64,000 nucleotides of DNA from Pseudomonas nunensis (GCF_024296925.1 NZ_CP101125.1:2358501-2422500), one strand, 5' to 3'; counted from the stretch's first letter, positions 7,800-17,643 are shown. Translations and numbers: made by a program. Notes: a model not told the origin generated them from the letters alone.

Positions 7800-9365
7800 A
7801 TGTTGGACGCCAATCTTAAAGCCCAGTTGAAATCGTACCTGGAACGGGTCACCCAACCGATCGAGATCGTTGCCTCCCTCGACGACGGTGCGAAATCCCA
7901 GGAAATGCTCGAACTGTTGAAAGACGTTGCCAGTCTTTCCACGCAAATTACTTTGCTCGACAACGGTGATGATGCACGCAAGCCATCGTTCTCGATCAAT
8001 CGCCCGGGTGCCGACATCAGCCTGCGTTTCGCCGGCATCCCGATGGGTCACGAATTCACTTCGTTGGTGCTGGCCTTGCTGCAAGTCGGCGGTCACCCTT
8101 CGAAAGCCAGTGTCGAAGTGATCGAACAGATTCGCTCGCTCAAAGGCGAGTTCAGCTTCGAGACTTACTTCTCGCTGTCCTGCCAGAACTGCCCGGACGT
8201 GGTCCAGGCGCTGAACCTGATGGCCGTGCTCAACCCGAACATCCGCCACGTCGCCATCGACGGTGGGCTGTTCCAGGCCGAAGTCGACAAGCGCCAGATC
8301 ATGGCGGTGCCAAGCGTCTACCTGAACGGTGAAATCTTCGGCCAGGGCCGCATGGGCGTGGAAGAAATCCTCGCCAAGATCGACACCAGCGGTGCCGAAC
8401 TGCAAGCCGAGAAGATCAGCGCCAAAGAAGCCTTTGACGTCTTGATCGTCGGCGGTGGCCCGGCCGGTGCTGCGGCCGCGATCTACGCCGCCCGTAAAGG
8501 CATTCGTACCGGCGTGGCCGCTGAACGTTTTGGTGGGCAGGTGCTCGACACCATGGCCATCGAAAACTTCATCTCCGTGCAGGAAACCGAAGGGCCGAAA
8601 CTGGCCAGCGCCCTGGAAGAACACGTCAAGCAATACGACGTCGACATCATGAACCTGCAACGTGCCACCGCGCTGATCCCGGCGAAGAACGTCGGCGAAC
8701 TGCACGAAGTGCGCTTCGAAAGCGGTGCCAGCCTGAAAACCAAGGCACTGATCCTTGCCACCGGCGCCCGCTGGCGCGAAATGGGTGTGCCGGGCGAGCA
8801 GCAATATAAAGCCAAGGGCGTGTGTTTCTGCCCGCACTGCGATGGTCCGTTGTTCAAGGGTAAACGCGTAGCGGTGATCGGTGGCGGTAACTCCGGCGTC
8901 GAAGCGGCCATTGACCTGGCCGGTATCGTCAGCCACGTCACGCTGCTGGAATTCGACAGCAAGCTGCGCGCCGATGCGGTCCTGCAACGCAAGTTGTACA
9001 GCCTGCCGAACGTCAACGTCATCACCAGCGCGCTGACCAGCGAAGTGAAGGGTGACGGGCAGAAAGTGACCGGCCTGGTCTACAAGGATCGCGATTCGGG
9101 TGAGTTCACCACGGTCGAGCTGGAAGGGATCTTCGTGCAGATCGGTTTGTTGCCGAACACCGATTGGCTCAAAGGCACCGTCGAGTTGTCGCCGCGTGGC
9201 GAGATCATCGTCGATGCGCGTGGCGAGACTTCGCTGCCGGGTGTGTTTGCTGCCGGTGACGTGACTACCGTGCCGTACAAGCAGATTGTGATTGCAGTGG
9301 GCGAGGGCGCCAAGGCTTCCCTCAGCGCATTCGACCACCTGATCCGCACCTCGGCCCCGGCGTAA
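7800..9365 (+). CDS. ahpF: Alkyl hydroperoxide reductase subunit F (AhpC reductase)
   Basis: A 521-residue FAD/NADH disulfide reductase that re-reduces AhpC. The N-terminal double thioredoxin-like domain carries the CQNC redox pair (about residue 128). The FAD motif [17 protein letters not shown] starts near 218. The thioredoxin-reductase-like centre CPHCDGP is near 344. The NADH motif [15 protein letters not shown] and the C-terminal [11 protein letters not shown] follow. Length is exactly that of the family. ATG at 7800 follows AAAGGAAAT. It is preceded by a terminator hairpin and followed by another. Confidence 0.97.
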   Translation: MLDANLKAQLKSYLERVTQPIEIVASLDDGAKSQEMLELLKDVASLSTQITLLDNGDDARKPSFSINRPGADISLRFAGIPMGHEFTSLVLALLQVGGHPSKASVEVIEQIRSLKGEFSFETYFSLSCQNCPDVVQALNLMAVLNPNIRHVAIDGGLFQAEVDKRQIMAVPSVYLNGEIFGQGRMGVEEILAKIDTSGAELQAEKISAKEAFDVLIVGGGPAGAAAAIYAARKGIRTGVAAERFGGQVLDTMAIENFISVQETEGPKLASALEEHVKQYDVDIMNLQRATALIPAKNVGELHEVRFESGASLKTKALILATGARWREMGVPGEQQYKAKGVCFCPHCDGPLFKGKRVAVIGGGNSGVEAAIDLAGIVSHVTLLEFDSKLRADAVLQRKLYSLPNVNVITSALTSEVKGDGQKVTGLVYKDRDSGEFTTVELEGIFVQIGLLPNTDWLKGTVELSPRGEIIVDARGETSLPGVFAAGDVTTVPYKQIVIAVGEGAKASLSAFDHLIRTSAPA

Positions 9366-9385
9366 ACGCCAGCGCTGAAAACACA

Positions 9386-9416
9386 AAACCCCATGAGTGA
9401 TCATGGGGTTTTTTTG
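9386..9416 (+). terminator. Rho-independent terminator of ahpF
   Basis: Perfect stem AAACCCCATGA / TCATGGGGTTT with a GTGA loop and a T-tract, 20 bp after the ahpF stop. Confidence 0.92.
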
Positions 9417-9432
9417 TCTCGCGCATTTCCAA

Positions 9433-9523
9433 TGTGGGAGCGAGCTTGCTCGCGAAGGCGTCGTGTCAGTTAACATTGATGCTGGATGACACACCGCTTT
9501 CGCGAGCAAGCCCGCTCCCACAG
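9433..9523. repeat. REPIN (REP doublet)
   Basis: Two inverted REP sequences (GTGGGAGCGAGCTTGCTC arm, then its GGGCTTGCTCGCGAA-type complement) about 45 bp apart, forming a long hairpin between the convergent ahpF and gloA genes. Confidence 0.9.
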
Positions 9524-9540
9524 GGGAATATTGCCAGGTT

Positions 9541-10062
9541 TTACATCGGTGCTGGCTGGATGATTTCGACCCAGTAAGCATCCGGGTCCTTGATAAACGC
9601 CAGGCTCTTCATGCGGCCATCGTTCAGGCGCTTCTGGAAATCACAGCCCAAGGCTTCGAAGCGTTCGCACGCCGCGCGGATGTCAGGAACCGAAATGCAG
9701 ATATGGCCAAAGCCACGCGGGTCGGTGTTGCCGTTATGGTAGGCAAACTCCGGATCGTTTTCGGTGCCGTGGTTGTGGGTCAGTTCCAGAATGCCGGGGA
9801 TCGACTTCATCCACTCGGTACGTGCTGCTGCATCGGCCGGGATCTGGTTTTTATCGACCAGCGCCAGGAAGTACAGGCTGAACTCGGCTTCCGGGAAGTC
9901 ACGCTTTTCAACCAGCGAGAAACCGAGGATGCGCGTGTAGAAATCCAGGGACTTGGTGATGTCCTTGACCCGCAACATGGTGTGGTTGAAGACGAACTTC
10001 TGGGTTGCGGTGTCCGGTGCGGCGGTGACGCCGGGGAAGGTGTTCAATTCGTGCAGGCTCAT
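9541..10062 (-). CDS. gloA: Lactoylglutathione lyase (glyoxalase I)
   Basis: A 173-residue enzyme converting the methylglyoxal-glutathione hemithioacetal to S-lactoylglutathione. All four metal-ligand contexts are visible: FNHTMLRVKD (His), ILELTHNHG (Glu), GFGHICISVPD (His) and YWVEIIQP (Glu). The long form with a WMKSIPGILELTHN loop is the eukaryote-like GloA found in pseudomonads. The start at 10062 is preceded by GGAGGG; an upstream in-frame start lacks a site. It is the only gene of its unit. Confidence 0.95.
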   Translation of the reverse strand: MSLHELNTFPGVTAAPDTATQKFVFNHTMLRVKDITKSLDFYTRILGFSLVEKRDFPEAEFSLYFLALVDKNQIPADAAARTEWMKSIPGILELTHNHGTENDPEFAYHNGNTDPRGFGHICISVPDIRAACERFEALGCDFQKRLNDGRMKSLAFIKDPDAYWVEIIQPAPM

Positions 10063-10207
10063 GGGCCCTCCGGAAAATAAGTGGGGCTGGCGAATGGTCG
10101 CAATGATACGCAAGCGTCCCGACATCGCCAAACCAAAACGCCCGGCTATTGCCTGACGGCCGGGTGAGGCTCAGACTTTGTGGTTCAATCTGTGAGTGCC
10201 TCTCGTA

Positions 10208-10732
10208 ATGATCCGACCGTTTGCATCGCTATTCGTTTTCATGGGTTTGTTTGCACTGGCCTCGACGGTGCAGGCAGACACCCCAAGCATCACCTGGCCA
10301 AGCGGCTGGGAAGTGGAAGTCGTTGCGCCAAATCAAGCCGAGCCACAAGTGTCACGCCAGCGCGCGGTGAAAAACGATGCCGATGGCAATCAGGTGCTGG
10401 TAATGGAGCTGACCATGACCCCAGTGGAAAGCGGCCATCAGGTGAACTTGCAGGGCGTGTTGCTGGAGATGCGCAAGTCGGTGCAGAAAGACTTTTTCCA
10501 GGGTGGCTATCAGAGTGTCTGCAACAAGATTCACCCGGCTACATTGAGTCAACTGTCAGCGCTTGAAACCACGTGCACAATCACCCAGAACGGCCGGCAC
10601 GTGCTTTCTCAAACATTGGTCGCTGCCGTACAGGCAGACACCGCCTATGTTCTTTCCTACGCGGGGCAGGCTGAGGTTTATAAGGCAAGTCAGGATGAAA
10701 TAGCGGCGGCCCGTAACAGCTTGAAACTTTAG
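10208..10732 (+). CDS. DUF4946-like periplasmic protein
   Basis: A 174-residue protein with a signal peptide (MIRPFASLFVFMGLFALAST, cleavage near VQA-DT). The mature part begins TPSITWPSGWEVE and has a paired-cysteine pattern (SVCNKIHP, ETTCTITQ). The sequence resembles the pseudomonad DUF4946 family, whose function is unknown. The 76 bp between its start and where the gene before it begins contains a GC-rich inverted repeat near 10139-10166. The stop is followed by about 170 bp with no gene. Confidence 0.65.
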   Translation: MIRPFASLFVFMGLFALASTVQADTPSITWPSGWEVEVVAPNQAEPQVSRQRAVKNDADGNQVLVMELTMTPVESGHQVNLQGVLLEMRKSVQKDFFQGGYQSVCNKIHPATLSQLSALETTCTITQNGRHVLSQTLVAAVQADTAYVLSYAGQAEVYKASQDEIAAARNSLKL

Positions 10733-10902
10733 ATGAAGAATTTAAGGCGGTGATTTTTCAAGGCCCGGGTTTTTAGATGCCCAAAGGGATTAAGCACAAA
10801 GTACACGACAAGTATTGAGTGCGCCCGGTGTCTGGCACCTCCGTACAAGGTATTTCCAACTTGATCGACGACTATCGTTGCATTTGTTAGATAACAGGCA
10901 TG

Positions 10903-10932
10903 AAAAAGCCCTGCATTAGCAGGGCTTTTTTT
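10903..10932 (-). terminator. Terminator of the mvaT/mvaU-family gene
   Basis: Stem AAGCCCTGC / GCAGGGCTT with a TTA-type loop and T-runs on both sides, so it could act on both strands. It begins about 15 bp past the stop of the minus-strand gene. The region 10733-10902 holds no gene that I can support. Confidence 0.85.
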
Positions 10933-10946
10933 GTTGCTGCGAAGGG

Positions 10947-11312
10947 TTAACCGCGCAACCAGGAATCGACGGTGGCTGCACCGTACTGTTCCTTCCAGGC
11001 TTTCAGGCCACGGTGATTGCCGCCCTTGGTTTCAATCAATTCACCGGTGTGCGGGTTGTGATAGACCTTGACCACGCGGGCGCGGCGGGTTTTAGGCGCG
11101 GCGGTCTGTTGCAGGCCCGATTTAGCCGGGTTCGGATCGAGAATGGCGATGATGTCGCGCAGGCTTTTGCCGTAGGTTTTCATCAGCCCCTGGAGCTTTT
11201 CTTCGAATTCGATTTCTTTCTTGAGCCCGGCATCGTTCTTCAAGGATTCCAGCTGCTTGAGCTGTTCTTGAAGGGCCTTTTCAGCTGCACGAAATTCAGC
11301 GAGTCTGGACAA
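10947..11312 (-). CDS. MvaT/MvaU/MvaV-family H-NS-like nucleoid protein
   Basis: A 121-residue xenogeneic silencer that binds AT-rich DNA. The N-terminal oligomerisation coiled coil reads SRLAEFRAAEKALQEQLKQL. The middle has the family block YGKSLRDIIAILDPNP. The C-terminal DNA-binding part is KVYHNPHTGELIETKGGNHR followed by GLKAWKEQYG. The protein is closer to MvaU/MvaV than to MvaT as I remember them. There is no ATG at the family start; TTG at 11312 fits, with GGAG eight bases upstream. The 224 bp behind it are AT-rich, as expected for a self-silenced promoter. Confidence 0.93.
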   Translation of the reverse strand: MSRLAEFRAAEKALQEQLKQLESLKNDAGLKKEIEFEEKLQGLMKTYGKSLRDIIAILDPNPAKSGLQQTAAPKTRRARVVKVYHNPHTGELIETKGGNHRGLKAWKEQYGAATVDSWLRG

Positions 11313-11536
11313 TATCTTTACTCCAATAGTGTGTTTGGCTGATACCAACCGCAAACAAAGCTATAAGCCAAGAGCCTTGAAGCGACTCGGTGATAATGGC
11401 TCACCTGCCAATCTTGCACAGGGTAAGAAAAATTGTAGTAGTTAATTGCTCAAGAGTAAATCATGTCTTTTTCTTCATGTAACAACAGCAGTCTTTTGAT
11501 TCAATTTGGTGCGGGTTTCGTTATCTGCAGCGTCGG

Positions 11537-13105
11537 TTAATGAAGACTTAATGCATTAATGAAGTCCGCGCCGGGCATCGGCCGGCCGAACAGGTAGCCT
11601 TGCAGGAAGTTCACGTGATGGGCGGTCAGGTAATCGCTTTGTGCCTCGGTTTCTACACCTTCGGCAACAATTCCCAAGTCCAGCTTGGCCGAGAGTTCGA
11701 TGATGCTGTCCAGAATGTGCCGGGAGAGGGCGTCGGCACCGATCATGGCGACAAAACTCTGATCGATTTTCAGGAAGTCCACGTTGAATTGGCGCAAGTA
11801 ACCCAGGCTTGAATGGCCGGTGCCGAAGTCATCGATGGCGATCATCACGCCCAACTCGTGAAGTTGCTCGAACAATTGGAGAGTAATGGCCGTGGGCTCG
11901 ATCAGTTCGCGCTCGGTCAGCTCCAGCACCAGGCTGATGCTGCCGGGCGCGAAGGCGCTGAGAAACACGCGGCAATCCTCCACCAGTTCCAAGTCCCGGC
12001 AGTGGCTGGCGGTGATGTTGATACCAATATGAAACGGTCCCTCAAACGTGGCCGATACCGGTGCCAGCAACGCGGCAGTCTTTTGCATCAATGAGTGGGT
12101 CATCGGTACGATCAGGCCTGAGTGTTCGGCAAACGGGATAAACAGGTCCGGGCGCACCAGACCTTCCTTGGGATGATTCCAGCGCATCAACACCTCGGCG
12201 CCGCTCCACTTTTTGGTGTCGCCATGCACCACGGGCTGGAAATACGGAATGAACTCGCCAGCCTCCAGCGCCCGTTGAAGTTCAACACTGGGTGACGAGG
12301 CGCGTTTTTGCAGAATGTGGCCGATCGTGCCCGACACCACGCCAAAAAAGATCAGCAGGCTGAACAGCGGCGGATATTCGCGGCTCATGTAGCGCCAGGT
12401 TTCGCCCTCGGGAAAACCGGCGGCCACGGTAAACGCGTACTGCTCGGAAACCCGTGTGCTCTGCGCCACCGGCAAGACGGGCAGGGCGCTGTCATGCACC
12501 TTGCCGTCGGCGGATAACCAGTTATTGCCGACTTGCAGCAACAATGAAGTCTGACGGCCGATCAGTCGCAGTACGTTGCTCAAGTGATAACCGTCGAGGG
12601 TGGTCAGCGCGCCTTTTTGGCCATCGCTGAGACGATAAACCAGCAACGCGGTATTGGGCGTTACCGGATTGCCATTCATCAACCACAACTGGCCTTGCGT
12701 GTAGTCGCCGGGGTTGACCTTCTCCTGATAGTCGCCAAACAACGAACTGCAATAGAGGTTGTTGTCCCACACCAGATTGGTCGAGCGCACAAAAGGTCTG
12801 CGGGTCACCTGTTCGCGCAGCGCCAGTTTGGCATCCTCGCAACGGTCGCCGGCCAGGGGCAGCAACACTCGCGCCGCTTCGGCAGTGTTGTCGAGCATCA
12901 GGTTGAATTGACGCAAGGCTTCCTCGGCGGTTTGCTCGGTGCTTTGTTTCAGTACGCGCCCGGCTTGCATATAAAGGATGGCGACGCCCAACAGAACCGG
13001 GAGCACCCCGCTTAATACAGTCACAGCAATTCGGGCGCTGCGCTTACGGCGGGATTTGACGGTCAGAGGCATTTGCGAAACCAGGAAGAATTCAGTTATG
13101 GCCAT
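11537..13105 (-). CDS. CSS-motif sensor / EAL-domain c-di-GMP phosphodiesterase
   Basis: A 522-residue inner-membrane protein. TM1 is at about residues 26-46. The periplasmic CSS domain has the diagnostic CSS at about 119-121 (NLYCSSLFG) plus Cys 89. TM2 is at about 245-264. A cytoplasmic EAL domain follows from about 275. The signature reads EVL rather than EAL (GAEVLMRW). The metal-binding DDFGTGHSS, KIDQSFV and VAEGVETEAQ motifs are intact, so hydrolysis of c-di-GMP to pGpG is likely. In this family periplasmic redox state controls the cysteines through DSB proteins. It is a single-gene unit. Confidence 0.92.
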   Translation of the reverse strand: MAITEFFLVSQMPLTVKSRRKRSARIAVTVLSGVLPVLLGVAILYMQAGRVLKQSTEQTAEEALRQFNLMLDNTAEAARVLLPLAGDRCEDAKLALREQVTRRPFVRSTNLVWDNNLYCSSLFGDYQEKVNPGDYTQGQLWLMNGNPVTPNTALLVYRLSDGQKGALTTLDGYHLSNVLRLIGRQTSLLLQVGNNWLSADGKVHDSALPVLPVAQSTRVSEQYAFTVAAGFPEGETWRYMSREYPPLFSLLIFFGVVSGTIGHILQKRASSPSVELQRALEAGEFIPYFQPVVHGDTKKWSGAEVLMRWNHPKEGLVRPDLFIPFAEHSGLIVPMTHSLMQKTAALLAPVSATFEGPFHIGINITASHCRDLELVEDCRVFLSAFAPGSISLVLELTERELIEPTAITLQLFEQLHELGVMIAIDDFGTGHSSLGYLRQFNVDFLKIDQSFVAMIGADALSRHILDSIIELSAKLDLGIVAEGVETEAQSDYLTAHHVNFLQGYLFGRPMPGADFINALSLH

Positions 13106-13133
13106 GATAGTCGGCCGTTCGTGCTCGTGTTGC

Positions 13134-14006
13134 TCAGCGGTAAGTCAGGTTTGAGGCCAGTTCGATAAAGGCCAGCGTCGCCGGGGATGACTGACGCTGA
13201 TCCAGCACGGCCAACCCGACCTGACGTTTGACCGGCGGCGACAGAGGTCTTTTCACATAACGACGGTCGTTGTCTTGCGGCAGTGAGCTTTCGGCGACGA
13301 CGGTCAGGGCCGCGCCACGTCCCACGGTGTCGAGGGTGCTGAGCAGTTGCGAGCAACGATAGCGAATGTTCGGTGTCAGTCTGGCGGCGTTGAACAGCCG
13401 GGAAACCAACTCCGAAGAACCGGCCTCGGTCAGCACGAACGGGTCATGACACAAGTCCTGCAAACTCAGGCTTTCATGCGCGCCCAGCGGGTGATCGGTG
13501 GGCAATAACGCAACCATCTGATCCTCGAACAGTGCAAAGGTGTCGAAGCGCTCCTCGGGCAACACGACAAAACCGACATCGATGCGCCGCTCCTCCAGCC
13601 ATTGAATCACCTGGCGGTCAGGGCCTTCGTCGATATGCACTTCGATGCCAGGATGGGCCGCGCGAAATGGCTCCAGGATCATCGGCAACAACTTGATCGA
13701 CGAGGTCGGGCCGAAAGAGCCAATACGCAGCGTGCCGCGTTTCATTCCCCGGGCATCGGCGGCTTCCTGGCGCAAGGTATTGGCCAGTCCGAGCATCGCC
13801 CGGGCGCGCAATAGTAACTGCTGACCGATATCGCTGAGTTCAACCTGGGACTGATGACGACGCAACAGTTCGACGCCGAGTTCCTGTTCCAGCGCCTTCA
13901 GCGCATGGGAAACCGCCGACTGCGAAATGCCCAGGCGATTGGCCGCAGCCGTGAAACCGCGCAGTTCGGCGACCAGGGAGAAGATCTCCAGTTGGGTCAG
14001 AGTCAT
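13134..14006 (-). CDS. LysR-family transcriptional regulator
   Basis: A 290-residue regulator. The N-terminal winged HTH is clear (LTQLEIFSLVAELRGFTAAA, then NRLGISQSAVSHALKALEQEL). It is followed by the linker and a periplasmic-binding-like effector domain (GTLRIGSFGPTSSIKLLP onward). It is divergent from an EamA transporter across 70 bp, so it most likely controls that transporter. The intergenic region is AT-rich with dyads such as ATGATACGTCAT. The effector is unknown. Confidence 0.93.
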   Translation of the reverse strand: MTLTQLEIFSLVAELRGFTAAANRLGISQSAVSHALKALEQELGVELLRRHQSQVELSDIGQQLLLRARAMLGLANTLRQEAADARGMKRGTLRIGSFGPTSSIKLLPMILEPFRAAHPGIEVHIDEGPDRQVIQWLEERRIDVGFVVLPEERFDTFALFEDQMVALLPTDHPLGAHESLSLQDLCHDPFVLTEAGSSELVSRLFNAARLTPNIRYRCSQLLSTLDTVGRGAALTVVAESSLPQDNDRRYVKRPLSPPVKRQVGLAVLDQRQSSPATLAFIELASNLTYR

Positions 14007-14076
14007 GAGTTTTTACTCATTTTACGATGATCAGACATTAGCTTGATGATACGTCATCCGTTTCTTCTGGTGACAT

Positions 14077-15021
14077 ATGAATAGCTATGAACAAAGCCTG
14101 ACAAAACCTTCGGACCTACCGGTTTATTTGAAACTGGCAGCGGTGACGATGATCTGGGGCGGGACGTTCGTGGCCGGGCGATTCCTGGCTGACAGCCTGA
14201 GCCCGTTGTTTGCCGCGAGCCTGCGGTTTCTGTTCGCCAGCGTGGCACTAATGCTGTTTTTGTTGCTGGCCCGCGTGCCGCTGGTGCAGCCAAGCTTGCG
14301 GCAATGGGCGCAATTGGCGCTGCTGGGATTCTTCGGGATTTTCTTCTACAACCTGTGCTTCTTTTATGGACTGCATTACATCAACGCGTCCCGGGCGTCG
14401 TTGATTGTGGCGTTGAACCCGGCAGTGATCGGGCTGGCGTCGTGGTTGCTGTTCAAGGAGCGCTTGAGCCGGGCGAAAGTGGCGGGGATCGCGATCTGCA
14501 TCGCCGGGGCAGGAATGGTGATCGTCAGCCGCAACCCACAATTGCTGGCGGCCAATGCCGATGCGTGGATCGGTGATCTGTTGATTTTCGGCTGTGTGCT
14601 GAGCTGGGGTGTTTACTCGCTGTTTTCCAAAGAGCTGAATGTGACGCTGGGGCCGGTGCAAACGGTGACGTACTCGATTCTATTGGGCACAGCGATGCTC
14701 TGGATAACCAGCGCATTGCGCGGCGAGTTGAGTGTCGACGCGCTGGTCAGCCTGGGGCCGCAACAATGGCTGAGCCTGATGTACCTCGGCGTGCTCGGCT
14801 CGGCGCTGGCCTACATTGGATATTACGACGGCATCCGCAAAATCGGCGCAACCCGTTCCGGCGTGTTCATTGCCCTGAATCCGCTGACCGCCGTGATCCT
14901 CGGCGCGCTGCTGTTGGGCGAGCAGCTAACGCTGGCCATGTGCCTGGGTGGCGGGTTGATTCTGGCGGGGATTTACCTGTGCAACAAACCCCTTGCGCCG
15001 GCCACGAAAAAGGGGATTTGA
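14077..15021 (+). CDS. DMT-superfamily (EamA) transporter
   Basis: A 314-residue inner-membrane protein with ten predicted TM helices in two EamA repeats. The first begins LKLAAVTMIWGGTFVAGRFL and the second GDLLIFGCVLSWGVYSLFSK. Conserved-looking signatures LNPAVIGLASWLLFKERLS and LNPLTAVILGALLLGEQLT occur at equivalent places near the end of each repeat. These carriers often export amino acids or metabolites, but the substrate here is unknown. It is paired with the divergent LysR gene. Confidence 0.9.
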   Translation: MNSYEQSLTKPSDLPVYLKLAAVTMIWGGTFVAGRFLADSLSPLFAASLRFLFASVALMLFLLLARVPLVQPSLRQWAQLALLGFFGIFFYNLCFFYGLHYINASRASLIVALNPAVIGLASWLLFKERLSRAKVAGIAICIAGAGMVIVSRNPQLLAANADAWIGDLLIFGCVLSWGVYSLFSKELNVTLGPVQTVTYSILLGTAMLWITSALRGELSVDALVSLGPQQWLSLMYLGVLGSALAYIGYYDGIRKIGATRSGVFIALNPLTAVILGALLLGEQLTLAMCLGGGLILAGIYLCNKPLAPATKKGI

Positions 15022-15274
15022 TACAGAAGGCGGACAAACCGTTTTACGCTGTGTAGAATCGGGTTACGCATACAATAATAAACGACTTCTGACACCAGAA
15101 GCCTCGCCCGCAAGAGCCTTGGGTCGACAATGAAGAGTTTTGGGTTTCAATTGATCTACGGTGACTTCCTCGCCCGCAGCGTTCGGGGCATCTCCTGTGC
15201 GCCACCCGCCAGTCTCAGCATTGCTAGCAACTAACGATCCGTTAATTTCAAATGCAGATGATGAGGCGCCAACC

Positions 15275-16351
15275 ATGGCAGATTTATACGAAAACCCAAT
15301 GGGCCTGATGGGCTTTGAATTCATTGAGTTCGCATCGCCGACCCCGAATACCCTGGAGCCGATCTTCGAGATCATGGGCTTCACCAAGGTCGCGACCCAC
15401 CGCTCCAAAGACGTGCACCTGTATCGCCAGGGCCAGATCAACCTGATCCTCAACAACGAACCCAACAGCGTCGCTTCGTACTTCGCGGCCGAACACGGCC
15501 CGTCGGTGTGTGGCATGGCGTTCCGGGTCAAGGATTCGCAAAAAGCCTACAAGCGTGCCCTCGAACTCGGCGCCCAGCCGATCCATATCGAAACCGGTCC
15601 GATGGAACTGCACCTCCCGGCGATCAAAGGCATCGGCGGCGCGCCGCTGTACCTGATCGACCGTTTCGGCGAAGGCAGCTCGATCTACGACATCGACTTC
15701 GTGTTCATCGAAGGCGTTGACCGCAATCCGGAAGGGGCGGGCCTGAAGATCATCGATCACCTGACCCACAACGTGTATCGCGGGCGCATGGCCTACTGGG
15801 CCAACTTCTACGAGAAGCTGTTCAACTTCCGCGAAATCCGTTACTTCGACATCAAGGGCGAATACACCGGCCTGACTTCCAAGGCCATGACCGCGCCGGA
15901 TGGCATGATCCGCATCCCGTTGAACGAAGAATCGTCCAAGGGCGCCGGGCAGATCGAAGAGTTCCTGATGCAATTCAACGGCGAAGGCATCCAGCACGTT
16001 GCGTTCCTCAGCGACAACCTGATCGACACCTGGGATCGCCTGAAGAAAATCGGCATGCGCTTCATGACCGCGCCACCGGAAACCTATTACGAAATGCTTG
16101 AAGGCCGTTTGCCGAACCACGGCGAGCCGGTTGATCAACTGCAAATGCGCGGGATTCTGCTGGACGGTTCGTCCGAGTCGGGCGACAAGCGTCTGCTGCT
16201 GCAGATCTTCTCGGAAACCCTGATGGGGCCGGTGTTCTTCGAATTCATCCAGCGCAAAGGCGATGATGGTTTCGGTGAAGGCAACTTCAAGGCGTTGTTC
16301 GAATCGATCGAGCGCGATCAGGTGCGTCGCGGTGTGCTCGCAACTGAGTAA
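15275..16351 (+). CDS. hpd: 4-hydroxyphenylpyruvate dioxygenase
   Basis: A 358-residue Fe(II) enzyme converting 4-hydroxyphenylpyruvate to homogentisate in tyrosine catabolism. It has two vicinal-oxygen-chelate halves. The iron ligands are in [10 protein letters not shown] (His), [10 protein letters not shown] (His) and FFEFIQRKG (Glu). The C-terminal gating helix [15 protein letters not shown] is present. The start at [10 protein letters not shown] is chosen over an upstream in-frame start because the family begins there. The 253 bp upstream contain no gene. The hmg genes are not adjacent. Confidence 0.96.
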   Translation: MADLYENPMGLMGFEFIEFASPTPNTLEPIFEIMGFTKVATHRSKDVHLYRQGQINLILNNEPNSVASYFAAEHGPSVCGMAFRVKDSQKAYKRALELGAQPIHIETGPMELHLPAIKGIGGAPLYLIDRFGEGSSIYDIDFVFIEGVDRNPEGAGLKIIDHLTHNVYRGRMAYWANFYEKLFNFREIRYFDIKGEYTGLTSKAMTAPDGMIRIPLNEESSKGAGQIEEFLMQFNGEGIQHVAFLSDNLIDTWDRLKKIGMRFMTAPPETYYEMLEGRLPNHGEPVDQLQMRGILLDGSSESGDKRLLLQIFSETLMGPVFFEFIQRKGDDGFGEGNFKALFESIERDQVRRGVLATE

Positions 16352-16365
16352 CCCGTTGCAGCTGT

Positions 16366-16406
16366 AAAAAAGCCCGGTCAGCAGCAATGCTGGCCGGGCT
16401 TTTTAT
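16366..16406 (+). terminator. Rho-independent terminator of hpd
   Basis: Stem AGCCCGG(T)CAGCA / TGCTGGCCGGGCT followed by a T-run, 15 bp after the stop. Confidence 0.9.
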
Positions 16407-16423
16407 TGGTGTATACAAAACCA

Positions 16424-16513
16424 ATGTGGGAGCGGGCTTGCTCGCGAAGAGGCCGTGTCGGTCGCCATCAATGAGACTGATACACCGCATTCGCGAGCAA
16501 GCCCGCCCCCACA
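16424..16513. repeat. REPIN
   Basis: Inverted REP pair (GTGGGAGCGGGCTTGCTC arm and its complement) between the convergent hpd and rarD-like genes. Confidence 0.9.
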
Positions 16514-16530
16514 GGTTTTTTGCGCAGACT

Positions 16531-17412
16531 TCAAGGTCGGCGATTACGCATCATGTGCTTGAACCCTTCAAACACCAGCACCACAACCGCCAGCCAGATC
16601 GGAATATACGTCAGCCATTCCCCAGCCTTGATGCTTTCCCCCAGCAACAACGCCACACCCAGCAACAGCACGGGTTCGACATAACTCAACAGCCCGAACA
16701 GGCTGAACGGCAACAAGCGGCTGGCGATGATGTAGACCACCAATGCCGAAGCACTGATCAACCCTAGCACCGGGATCAGCAGCGAAAGCCACGGGTATTG
16801 GTCGAACACGCCGAAGCCTTGGGCGCCGCCCCAGACGAACCAGAACGCCACCGGCAGCATCAGGATCATGTCTAGCCACAGGCCGCCGAGGTTGTCGGTC
16901 TTCAGCCATTTGCGCAGCACGAAGTACAGGGGGTAACCGACCACCACCAGCAAGGTCGCCCAGGAAAAACCACCGACCTGATACAACTCGTTGAGCACGC
17001 CGAGGGTGGCAAAAAACACCGCGACTTTTTGCAGGTAGGACAAGCGCTCGCCATAAGCGATTCGGCCGGTCAGCACCATCGACAGCGGCAAAAGGAAATA
17101 ACCCAGCGACACGTCGAGGCTGTAGCCGTTGAGCGGCGCCCACATGAACAGCCAGAGTTGCAGGCCCAGCAATGTCGCCGACACGATAAGAGCCGCCAAC
17201 AACTTCGGCTTGCCGCCCAGGCGCTTGAGGATCTCGACCGCGCGCCGCCATTCACCGGACACCGCCATGAACACCGTCATGCAGGGCACGGTCAGCAGCA
17301 TCCGCCAGCCGAAGATTTCTACGCCGCTCAGGGGAGTGAGCAACGAAGTGTAGTAATACATGACGGCAAACAGCACCGAGGCTGTGACCGATAAAGCGAT
17401 ACCTTTAGACAA
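16531..17412 (-). CDS. rarD: RarD-type EamA transporter
   Basis: A 293-residue membrane protein with about ten TM helices. RarD-like features are the start MSKGIALSVTASVLFAVMYY, the WRMLLTVPCM segment, and LWLFMWAPLNGYSLDVSLGY in the first half. The second half contains GGLWLDMILMLPVAFWF and LFGLLSYVEPVLLLGVALLL. RarD proteins are named after chloramphenicol sensitivity, but their substrate is not well defined. It stands alone, flanked by REPINs on both sides. Confidence 0.85.
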   Translation of the reverse strand: MSKGIALSVTASVLFAVMYYYTSLLTPLSGVEIFGWRMLLTVPCMTVFMAVSGEWRRAVEILKRLGGKPKLLAALIVSATLLGLQLWLFMWAPLNGYSLDVSLGYFLLPLSMVLTGRIAYGERLSYLQKVAVFFATLGVLNELYQVGGFSWATLLVVVGYPLYFVLRKWLKTDNLGGLWLDMILMLPVAFWFVWGGAQGFGVFDQYPWLSLLIPVLGLISASALVVYIIASRLLPFSLFGLLSYVEPVLLLGVALLLGESIKAGEWLTYIPIWLAVVVLVFEGFKHMMRNRRP

Positions 17413-17508
17413 ACTGTCCTCGCGAGGTTGAACGTGAAACGGGGGCGCAGAGGATACGTGGTTTTAGCTTAGAACATTGTCCGATTGATCAAGAACAACG
17501 CAAAACCT

Positions 17509-17597
17509 GTAGGAGCGAAGCTTGCTCGCGAAAGCGGTCTGCCAGCCAGCATTGATGTTGAATGCAAAGCTGCCTTCGCGAGCAAGCCCGCTCCCAC
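17509..17597. repeat. REPIN 1 of a cluster of three
   Basis: The left arm is a GTAGGAGCGAAGCTTGCTC variant and the right arm the common GGGAGCGGGCTTGCTCGCGA type. This is the first of three REPINs filling the 470-bp gap between rarD and the aldo/keto reductase gene. Confidence 0.88.
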
Positions 17598-17643
17598 TTT
17601 TGATCTTTGTCACCTACAAGATTTGTAATCAACACAAGCCCCC

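Noticed and set aside
7773..9581. 602-codon open frame antisense to ahpF
   Set aside because: The opposite strand encodes a complete AhpF; the antisense peptide resembles no protein and includes REP DNA.
15022..15274. TyrR/PhhR-type box upstream of hpd
   Set aside because: TGTAGA and GTTACG halves occur near 15050-15068, but the spacing and the second half do not fit the TGTAAA-N6-TTTACA pattern.
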